Positions 1-5,397 of a DNA stretch of 5,397 nt are shown here, piece by piece. Position 1 is the stretch's first letter, and each line of letters opens with the position of its first letter. The stretch covers positions 63,996 to 69,392 of the forward strand of contig DBYS01000017.1 in the NCBI GenBank assembly GCA_002310195.1, in the 5' to 3' direction. Origin of the DNA: Bacteroidales bacterium UBA1180. GTDB taxonomy: Bacteria > Bacteroidota > Bacteroidia > Bacteroidales > Paludibacteraceae. The position numbers and the translations under genes are program-made. Below the pieces are notes generated by a model. That model saw nothing but the letters and a program-made list of their open reading frames with translations. It was not told the DNA's origin and searched no databases.

Positions 1-372
1 CAGATCATGAAGAAAGAACATTATATCTGGAACTACTTCCCGGGCGAGATTACCAAGAACGGCAAAGTTCGTTTCCTGGAAGCCGACTGGGACGTGGACG
101 AGAAACAGCTGGAGGGTCTGGAACCCGGAGAGCAGGTACAGGTGCGCGTCAAGTTCCGCGACATCGACCTGCAGGACTACGAGGAAGAAGGTACGCTGTC
201 CGGCGAGGTGCATTTTATCCTCTACAAGGGCAACCACTACCACCTCACTATCCGTACTGACGAGGGCCACGACCTCTTTGTCAACACCAACGACGTGTGG
301 GATGACGGCGACCGCGTGGGTATCGTCATCAAGCCCAATAAGATAAAGATTGATAAGGTGCAGAATGAGTAA
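1..372 (+). CDS. potA: PotA, spermidine/putrescine ABC transporter ATP-binding subunit (C-terminal part only)
   Basis: This is the 3' end of a gene that starts left of the window. The frame is open from base 1 (Q-I-M...), so the Met at 7 is probably internal, not a start. The 123 visible residues lack the Walker A, signature and Walker B motifs, which should lie upstream. What remains is a beta-rich, charged segment that fits the TOBE-type regulatory domain at the end of PotA-family ATPases. It ends in a GDRVGIVIKPNKIKI stretch, the usual last strand of such domains (G-x-x-V-x-x-x-x-x-P-x-x-I). In the family this domain follows the cytoplasmic ATPase domain and helps dimer contacts and regulation. 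The call leans strongly on context: potB, potC and potD follow directly. The TAA stop at 370-372 overlaps the potB start by 8 bp. The alternative, a generic ABC ATPase of another importer, is unlikely given these neighbours. Confidence 0.88.
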   Translation, partial: QIMKKEHYIWNYFPGEITKNGKVRFLEADWDVDEKQLEGLEPGEQVQVRVKFRDIDLQDYEEEGTLSGEVHFILYKGNHYHLTIRTDEGHDLFVNTNDVWDDGDRVGIVIKPNKIKIDKVQNE

Positions 373-1162
373 GTTAGTTCAGATATTTTCTTCGCGACGC
401 ACCTGGGCCTGGCCGTACGTGCTCTTCATGGCGCTGTTCGTAGTGCTGCCGCTGATACTGGTGGGGGTATATGCCCTGACGGATATCAACGGCCACTTCA
501 CGCTGCACAATTTTGCGAAGTTCTTTACCCATAGTGAGGCTATCCAGACCTTCGTCTATTCGCTCGTCATCGCCGTGCTCAACACCCTGATATGTCTGTT
601 GCTGGGTTATCCGGCAGCCTATATCATGGCCACAGCGGATTTCCGAACACCCAAAGTAATGGCGATGCTGTTTATCCTGCCGATGTGGATCAACTTCCTC
701 CTGCGTACGGTGGCTACCGTCGAGCTGTTTAACATGTGCGGCCTTCCGCTGGGCGAAGGCGCGCTGCTCTTCGGCCTCTGTTACGACTATCTGCCGTTTA
801 TGATATACCCTATCTACAACACGCTGCAGAAGATGGACACCTCGCTTGTCGAGGCGGCACAAGACCTGGGAGCTAACCGCTGGCAGTGCTTCTGGAAAGT
901 GATCGTACCGCTGTCGCTGCCCGGTGTGTATAGCGGTATCGTCATGGTGTTTATGCCGACGGTATCTACGTTCGCCATCGCTGAACTGCTGACACATAAC
1001 AACATCAAGTTGTTCGGTTCGCTCATCCAGGACTATATCACCACGACCGACCTGCTCAACTACGGCGCGGTGCTCAGCCTGGTATTGCTTATCATCATCG
1101 GTGTAACCTCTTTCTTCGGTGACCACGATGCCAAAGACGATCAGAAAGGAGGGTTGGTATGA
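365..1162 (+). CDS. potB: PotB, spermidine/putrescine ABC transporter permease
   Basis: An inner-membrane permease of 265 residues that pairs with PotC to form the polyamine channel. About six hydrophobic segments are visible (near residues 14-38, 62-86, 97-118, 133-152, 187-206 and 234-251), as expected for the MetI-like permease fold. The cytoplasmic EAA loop that docks on the ATPase is clear: E163-A164-A165, then D167-L168-G169-A170 and I180-V181-P182. Length is close to the E. coli protein (about 275). I chose ATG 365 over the in-frame TTG at 350 because ATG is the stronger codon, has a modest purine-rich AAGGTG just upstream (355-360), and gives the usual short N-terminus before the first helix. 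It overlaps potA by 8 bp and potC by 4 bp, implying coupled translation. The segment between the conserved Arg114 and Tyr140 looks shorter than in E. coli PotB as I recall it. Substrate preference (spermidine or putrescine) cannot be read from the sequence. Confidence 0.93.
   Translation: MSKLVQIFSSRRTWAWPYVLFMALFVVLPLILVGVYALTDINGHFTLHNFAKFFTHSEAIQTFVYSLVIAVLNTLICLLLGYPAAYIMATADFRTPKVMAMLFILPMWINFLLRTVATVELFNMCGLPLGEGALLFGLCYDYLPFMIYPIYNTLQKMDTSLVEAAQDLGANRWQCFWKVIVPLSLPGVYSGIVMVFMPTVSTFAIAELLTHNNIKLFGSLIQDYITTTDLLNYGAVLSLVLLIIIGVTSFFGDHDAKDDQKGGLV
1147..1152 (+). promoter_or_regulatory. Strong Shine-Dalgarno site for the extended potC
   Basis: A perfect AGGAGG lies inside the last codons of potB, six bases before ATG 1159. 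It fixes the start of the long potC reading frame and argues that the N-terminal extension is translated. The other starts in the window have only weak purine-rich sequence (potB, potD) or no clear site (the TPR gene). Strong Shine-Dalgarno sites are relatively uncommon in Bacteroidota, so this one stands out. Confidence 0.75.
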
Positions 1163-1719
1163 GACGTTGGCTTATCCTTGCTCTTTGCGCCTTGTTCGTT
1201 ATCCCCGCTTCGGCGCAGTCGCAGTTGCATTACGACGTACAGGTGGCTACGACGGGTTCGGTAGCGCTGGTAGATACCTTCCCTGCTTCTTTCCAAGCGG
1301 AGAAGATCAATATCAGCCGTACGCTGTGCGCGTTGGATGATCTCAACGCCCTCGACTTTGTCGTGACCGACCGCTCGTCGGCCGAGCTCACCGCCTGGGG
1401 CGACAGCGTTTATAGCTATGCCGACTCCGAGGGTACGACGTGGACTATCTGGCGCAACCGTCAGGAGTCGAAGAACCGCAGTCAGCGTGTGCTGGTGCAG
1501 AATGGCCGCAATGCGTTTATGAGCTACGTGCAACAGGCTACCGCCAAACCGTCGCACGCTGTGGCGTGGATGGGCTGGATACTGGCAGGTTTGCTCCTGA
1601 TGGCCGGTATCGTGTATGGCGTCGTCACCGTCCATCAGCGTCGTCGCGAACGCGACTTGCCGTCCGTGCAGCGCGAGACTTTGCGCCGCAAGCGCGTCAG
1701 CCGCCGCCGTCATATTGGT
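1159..1719 (+). other. N-terminal extension of PotC: signal peptide, unrecognised extracytoplasmic domain, extra TM helix, basic linker
   Basis: Residues 1-19 form a typical signal peptide (basic RR at 2-3, hydrophobic core, ASA before Q20). Residues 20-135 are hydrophilic with alternating patterns suggestive of beta structure, aromatic residues near 80-99 (including W80, W95, W98) and one cysteine (C57). I do not recognise the domain. Residues 136-157 form a clear hydrophobic helix. Residues 161-184 contain 12 Arg/Lys out of 24, a strong positive-inside signal that places the linker in the cytoplasm. The order out-domain, helix inward, basic loop, first PotC helix leaves the PotC core in its normal N-in orientation. 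A role as a substrate sensor, a docking site for lipoprotein PotD or a contact with another envelope protein is conceivable, but all are inference. Confidence 0.8.
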
Positions 1720-2493
1720 TCGCAGGCCTATCTGTGGCTGCTGCTGACGGTGCTCTACGCCCCTATTGCCCTGATAGCTGTCTTCTCGTTCACCGAGAGT
1801 AAGATACTGGGCAACTGGACGGGCTTCTCGTTCGACCTCTATGTCAACCTCTTCTCCGGCCGTGCTGATGCCGGTCTGAATAGTGCGCTGATATACACCG
1901 TCGTCATTGCCCTGGTAGCTGCTGTTTGCTCCACCCTGCTGGGTACGCTGGCCGCTATCGGTATCTACAATATGAGGGCACGCCAACGTAAGATAGTCAG
2001 TTTGCTCAACTCCGTGCCGATGATCAACCCCGACATCATCACGGGTATATCCCTCTTCCTGCTTTTCGTAGCACTGGGTTTCAGTCAGGGTCTGGCTACC
2101 GTCTGCATCGCCCACGTGGTGTTCTGTACACCGTACGTGGTGCTGAGTGTGCTGCCGCGACTCAGTCGCATGAACCCCAACACCTACGAGGCGGCACTGG
2201 ACCTGGGGGCTACCCCCTCTCAGGCGCTGCGCATGGTGATGCTGCCGGAACTGTGGCCGGGGATGTTGAGCGGCTTTATTCTCGCCCTCACCCTCTCCGT
2301 AGATGACTTCGGCGTGACCTTCTTCACCAAAGGTTCAGGCGGACTGGAGACACTGAGTACCTTTATCTATTCCGACGCACGCAAGGGCGGACTCACGCCT
2401 GAACTGCGTCCGCTGTTTACGATCATCCTGATCGTGATGCTGGCTGTACTTATTTATATCAACATACGTAACAACAAACAAGAAGAGAAATGA
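1159..2493 (+). CDS. potC: PotC, spermidine/putrescine ABC transporter permease with N-terminal secreted-domain extension
   Basis: The second permease subunit, 444 residues against about 264 for E. coli PotC. The C-terminal part, about 188-444, is a complete PotC: six hydrophobic segments (near 190-211, 242-270, 291-308, 311-333, 366-386, 418-436), an SVPMINPDIITGISL stretch matching the conserved MSPDI region of PotC, and an intact EAA loop (E344-A345-A346, D348-L349-G350-A351, L362-P363) for PotA docking. The conserved LSxDD motif appears as LSVDD at 380-382. Ahead of it are a signal peptide (1-19, ASA/Q cleavage), a soluble domain (20-135), a transmembrane helix (136-157) and an Arg-rich linker (159-187). 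The start is ATG 1159, with AGGAGG at 1147-1152 and a 4-bp ATGA overlap with potB. No ATG lies between codon 148 and the core, and no stop or frame disturbance is seen, so a sequencing artefact is unlikely. An internal GTG/TTG start giving a short PotC cannot be excluded. It overlaps potD by 4 bp. Confidence 0.92.
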   Translation: MRRWLILALCALFVIPASAQSQLHYDVQVATTGSVALVDTFPASFQAEKINISRTLCALDDLNALDFVVTDRSSAELTAWGDSVYSYADSEGTTWTIWRNRQESKNRSQRVLVQNGRNAFMSYVQQATAKPSHAVAWMGWILAGLLLMAGIVYGVVTVHQRRRERDLPSVQRETLRRKRVSRRRHIGSQAYLWLLLTVLYAPIALIAVFSFTESKILGNWTGFSFDLYVNLFSGRADAGLNSALIYTVVIALVAAVCSTLLGTLAAIGIYNMRARQRKIVSLLNSVPMINPDIITGISLFLLFVALGFSQGLATVCIAHVVFCTPYVVLSVLPRLSRMNPNTYEAALDLGATPSQALRMVMLPELWPGMLSGFILALTLSVDDFGVTFFTKGSGGLETLSTFIYSDARKGGLTPELRPLFTIILIVMLAVLIYINIRNNKQEEK

Positions 2494-3737
2494 AAAAACT
2501 ATTCTATTCTGTAATGGCATTGGTAGCCATGGTACTAACTTCGTGTGGCGGTGCTGACCGCGCACATCAACTCAAGGTGCTCAACTGGGCTGACTACATT
2601 GACGAAGAGGTGAAAGCCGGTTTCGAGCAGTGGTACTACGAGCAGACAGGCGAGAAAGTGGAGATTGTCTACGAGACCTTCGACATCAACGAGACTGCCC
2701 TCACAAAGATTGAAGTGGGACATGAGGACTACGACGTGTTCTGTCCGTCGGAGTATATCATCGAACGCATGCTCAAGAAAGACCTGTTGCTGCCTATTCA
2801 GAAAGAACTGATTCCGGATAGTATCCGCTATTTCGACAACATCTCGCCCTTCGTGCTCGATAAGTTCCAGCAGATGGCACCAACGGCCGACCTGCAGGTG
2901 AGCGACTATACATGCGGCTATATGTGGGGAACCACCGGTTTCATCTACAACCCGCAGTATGTCAACGTGGACGATCTGCACACCTGGGGCGCTGTCCTCA
3001 ATCCGAAATTCGAGAACCGCATCCTCATGAAAGATGCGTTCCGCGATGTCTATTCGGTGCTGGTCATCTATGCGTTCCGCGACGAACTGGAAGCCGGCAC
3101 GATCGACCGCGACGAACTGGTGCGTAACATCACACCCGAACGTGTGGAGGCTGTCAAGCAAGTGCTGCTCGAGGCTAAGAAGCAGATTTGCGGCTGGGAA
3201 GTAGACTTCGGCAAGGAAGAAATGACCAAGGGCAAAGCATGGCTCAACCTCAGCTGGAGTGGCGACGCACAGTTCGCTATTGAAGAGGCCGAAGATATGG
3301 GTGTACTGCTCGACTATATCGTGCCCGACGAGGGCTCTAACGTGTGGTTCGACGGTTGGGTGATTCCCAAGTATGCGAAGAACACCAAAGCCGCAACCTA
3401 TTTCATCGACTATATGTGCCGTGCCGACAATGCGCTTGATAACATGGACGAGATAGGCTACGTGTCCTGCGTGGGTGGCGAGAACGCCGCTGCCGAGATG
3501 CTGGACGAACTCAACGACGACGAGGAGTGGCCGGAGACGGTAGATGCCAGCTATTTCTTTGGCGACGCACCCATCGTGCTGGAGGACGGCGAGACACTCG
3601 ACCCGCACGCTCTGCACCTCAACCCCGTCTACTATCCTGACCTAAGCACTATCCGTCGCTGCGCACTGATGCACGACGCTGGCGACGCACAAGAGATGTT
3701 GCTGGAGATGTGGAACGAAATCAAACTGGCTAGATGA
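2490..3737 (+). CDS. potD: PotD, polyamine-binding lipoprotein of the spermidine/putrescine transporter
   Basis: The extracytoplasmic binding protein that delivers polyamine to PotBC, 415 residues against 348 in E. coli. It begins with a lipoprotein signal peptide: KK at 2-3, a hydrophobic core and lipobox L16-T17-S18-C19 followed by G20-G21, so it should be lipid-anchored, not soluble. Family landmarks lie in order: NWADY at 32-36 (E. coli NWTEY), CPSEY at 85-89, YMWGTT at 144-149, ILMKDAFRDVY at 178-188, LSWSGDA at 254-260, VWFDGW at 285-290 and IGY at 322-324. By alignment from memory, W33, Y36, W256, W286, D288 and Y324 match known polyamine-contacting residues of E. coli PotD, so binding looks intact. 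Extra length lies mainly in an acidic stretch around 340-380, before a C-terminal NPVYYPD segment. ATG 2490 is the start, overlapping potC by 4 bp with weak purine-rich sequence upstream. Substrate preference is not determinable. Confidence 0.95.
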   Translation: MKKLFYSVMALVAMVLTSCGGADRAHQLKVLNWADYIDEEVKAGFEQWYYEQTGEKVEIVYETFDINETALTKIEVGHEDYDVFCPSEYIIERMLKKDLLLPIQKELIPDSIRYFDNISPFVLDKFQQMAPTADLQVSDYTCGYMWGTTGFIYNPQYVNVDDLHTWGAVLNPKFENRILMKDAFRDVYSVLVIYAFRDELEAGTIDRDELVRNITPERVEAVKQVLLEAKKQICGWEVDFGKEEMTKGKAWLNLSWSGDAQFAIEEAEDMGVLLDYIVPDEGSNVWFDGWVIPKYAKNTKAATYFIDYMCRADNALDNMDEIGYVSCVGGENAAAEMLDELNDDEEWPETVDASYFFGDAPIVLEDGETLDPHALHLNPVYYPDLSTIRRCALMHDAGDAQEMLLEMWNEIKLAR

Positions 3738-5397
3738 GAAAAACGCTTTTCATAATAGGTCTTTCTGTATTCTGTACGCTGTACGCCCCTCTCTACGCCC
3801 AGACGACGGCGATGGAGACCGACTACCTGGCTCTGGTAGCCCGGTTTGACGGACGAGACAAACAGTTGCAGAATGACCTGAAGGCCTACCTGCAGACCTA
3901 TCCCTACACCACCTTCGAAGACGAGGTGAAACTGATGCAAGGCATTCTGCAGGTGGAGAAAGGGCACTACAAACAGGCGCTTAAAATCCTGGAGCCTATC
4001 GACATCAAGGCGCTGAGCCGCGACCATAGCGACGACTACTCGTTCTACCGCGGCTATGCCTACCTCATGCAGCAGGAGTACCAGCGCGCCTCTATCTATT
4101 TCGGGCAGCTCAGCAAGCACGACAATCGTTATACCACGCGTGCGGCGTACTACTACGCCTACTGCATGTACAAGCAGGAGCAGTACGACAAAGCGCTGCC
4201 TGCCTTGCTGCAGCTGCAGAACGTGGCAGAGTACCAGAAGACGATACCCTACTACCTCGTGCAGATCTACTACGCCAAGGGCGAGTACGACGAAGTGGAG
4301 ACACGCGCCAAGGCCCTGCTCAGCGAACAGCCCGAGAGCCTGAACAACGGTGAGTTGCACCGTATGTTGGGCGAGATATACTTCGGTCGCGGGGACTACC
4401 GCGAAGCGGTCAACCACCTCGTGCTCTACCGCAAAGCGGCTACCGAGCAAAAAGAGACACCGCTGCGCAGCGACATGTATATGCTGGGTGTGGCGCAATA
4501 CCAACTGGGCGAGTATGCCGAAGCCGTCAATGCCCTCAAGCTCGTCAAGCAGCAACAGGACTCCCTCTCGGAGGCTACCTGCCTGACGCTTGGTAACGCC
4601 TATGTCAAGCTCAACCAGCCCGAGCAGGCCAAGCTGTCCTACCAGGCGGCAGCCAACTACCGGCTCACGCCTGCTATCACTGAGGAGGCCAGCTACAACT
4701 ACACTCTCTGCACCTATCAGTCGTCTACGGCCCTCGGCGAGTCAGCCAAAGCCTTTAACGACTTCCTGCGTAGTTTTCCTAACTCCAAATACGAGAGTAA
4801 GATCTATCGTCTCCTGACCGATGCGCTGATGCAGAGCAAGAACTACGCGGCGGCTATCACCACGCTCGACTCGCTCGACCATCCTACGCCTAAGATGTTG
4901 GAGACCAAGCAGTATCTGCGTTACCAACTGGGCGTTGATGCGTTCCTCCAGGGCAAGATGCAGCCGTCTACCGAGTGGATGACACAAGTCATCAACCATG
5001 CGGCAGAGTCGGACAAATATACCACCGAAGCCTATTATGTCCGCGCCGAGGCAGCCTATCGTCTGAAGGCCTACGAGGCTTGCGACCGTGACTTGCGTCA
5101 GTTCTTCGCGCGCACCGATGCCAAGCTGTCGGACAACTACACCATCGCCCGTTACCTGCAAGGCTACTGTGCTTTCTCGCAGGGTAAATACGACGCGGCA
5201 CGCGAGGCGTTTATCACCTATATCGACGCCGCGCTGGCTACCGACCCTACCTATCCCGATGCGCTCAACCGTATCGGCGACTGCTATTTCAACAGCCGCA
5301 GTTTCTCGCAGGCTATATCCTACTACTCGCAGGTGAGCAACATGCAGGCGGCGGGAGCTGACTATGCCCTCTTCCAGCGCGGTTACGCACTGGGACT
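3734..5397 (+). CDS. Secreted tetratricopeptide-repeat protein (3' end beyond the window)
   Basis: The frame stays open from ATG 3734 to the right edge, giving 554 visible residues with no stop, so the protein is C-terminally incomplete here. Residues 1-22 form a signal peptide (RK at 2-3, hydrophobic core, LYA before Q23), without a lipobox. The rest is almost entirely helical repeats of TPR type, with the usual G/A-Y-x-A spacing. Clear units include GHYKQALKIL (77-86), YRGYAYLMQQEYQRASIYF (105-123), YYYAYCMYKQEQYDKALPAL (139-158), GEIYFGRGDYREAVNHL (213-229), GVAQYQLGEYAEAVNAL (252-268), LQGYCAFSQGKYDAAREAF (475-493) and IGDCYFNSRSFSQAISYYSQV (514-534), roughly a dozen in all. TPR arrays bind proteins; large secreted examples are common in Bacteroidales and most have no assigned role. 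The start overlaps potD by 4 bp, placing it in the pot operon. No catalytic motif is seen. An envelope scaffold is the most likely class of function. Confidence 0.9.
   Translation, partial: MRKTLFIIGLSVFCTLYAPLYAQTTAMETDYLALVARFDGRDKQLQNDLKAYLQTYPYTTFEDEVKLMQGILQVEKGHYKQALKILEPIDIKALSRDHSDDYSFYRGYAYLMQQEYQRASIYFGQLSKHDNRYTTRAAYYYAYCMYKQEQYDKALPALLQLQNVAEYQKTIPYYLVQIYYAKGEYDEVETRAKALLSEQPESLNNGELHRMLGEIYFGRGDYREAVNHLVLYRKAATEQKETPLRSDMYMLGVAQYQLGEYAEAVNALKLVKQQQDSLSEATCLTLGNAYVKLNQPEQAKLSYQAAANYRLTPAITEEASYNYTLCTYQSSTALGESAKAFNDFLRSFPNSKYESKIYRLLTDALMQSKNYAAAITTLDSLDHPTPKMLETKQYLRYQLGVDAFLQGKMQPSTEWMTQVINHAAESDKYTTEAYYVRAEAAYRLKAYEACDRDLRQFFARTDAKLSDNYTIARYLQGYCAFSQGKYDAAREAFITYIDAALATDPTYPDALNRIGDCYFNSRSFSQAISYYSQVSNMQAAGADYALFQRGYALG

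Noticed and set aside
7..9. ATG at 7 as the start of a small stand-alone gene
   Set aside because: The frame is open to the window edge, and the content matches the end of an ABC ATPase that should precede potB, so this Met is most likely internal to PotA.
350..364. TTG start giving PotB five extra residues
   Set aside because: The ATG at 365 is a better start codon with a purine-rich site upstream, and the extra residues (MIRCR) add nothing to the family match.
1119..1802. Plus-strand open frames at 1119-1340 and 1440-1802 as possible separate genes or evidence of a frameshift in the PotC extension
   Set aside because: The 1159 frame reads continuously through a signal peptide, domain, helix and PotC core with sensible composition. 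The other frames show no signal peptide, helix or domain.
1141..2115. Long minus-strand open frame (324 codons) opposite potC, with similar ones at 374-1126, 2535-3617 and 3632-4555
   Set aside because: They lie antisense to well-supported genes. Their translations are rich in His, Gln and Arg with no recognisable domain, as expected from the complement of GC-ending codons. No independent start signals were seen.
3077..3120. 14-bp direct repeat CCGCGACGAACTGG 30 bp apart in potD
   Set aside because: It encodes two similar RDEL stretches in the same frame within a conserved-length region. There is no sign of a mobile or regulatory element.
3261..3690. GGCGACGCAC occurring three times in potD (3261-3270, 3561-3570, 3681-3690)
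   Set aside because: Each copy is in frame and encodes Gly-Asp-Ala with preferred codons. Spacing is irregular (300 and 120 bp) and the flanks differ, so coding chance explains it better than a repeat element.

Overview
The window reads as a single plus-strand operon of a Gram-negative Bacteroidota, most likely order Bacteroidales. The support for this is indirect: a PotD homologue carried as a lipoprotein, a large secreted TPR protein of a type common in Bacteroidales, mostly weak ribosome binding sites, and GC in the mid-50s by eye. I cannot name a genus.

Layout: 1-372 is the C-terminal part of PotA (the ATPase subunit; its nucleotide-binding domain lies upstream of the window). 365-1162 is PotB, a permease. 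1159-2493 is PotC, the second permease, with an unusual N-terminal extension of about 187 residues. 2490-3737 is PotD, the polyamine-binding lipoprotein. From 3734 to beyond the right edge is a secreted TPR-repeat protein whose 3' end is missing. There is no intergenic DNA. Every junction overlaps (8 bp, then three 4-bp ATGA overlaps), so the five genes are probably co-transcribed and translationally coupled. No promoter, terminator, RNA gene, mobile element or CRISPR array is visible.

How the genes work together: PotD captures spermidine/putrescine-like substrates outside the inner membrane, PotB and PotC form the channel, and PotA (through the EAA loops of both permeases) supplies ATP-driven transport. 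The TPR protein is not a standard transporter part. Its tight coupling suggests co-expression and possibly a cell-envelope scaffold role, but its function cannot be read from sequence.

The most notable feature is the PotC fusion: a signal peptide, an unrecognised domain of about 115 residues predicted outside the inner membrane, an extra transmembrane helix and an arginine-rich cytoplasmic linker, all in frame with a complete PotC permease. The added helix keeps the predicted N-in topology of the PotC core. The extension is therefore a plausible bona fide extracytoplasmic module on a polyamine importer, and it is the best candidate here for something undescribed.
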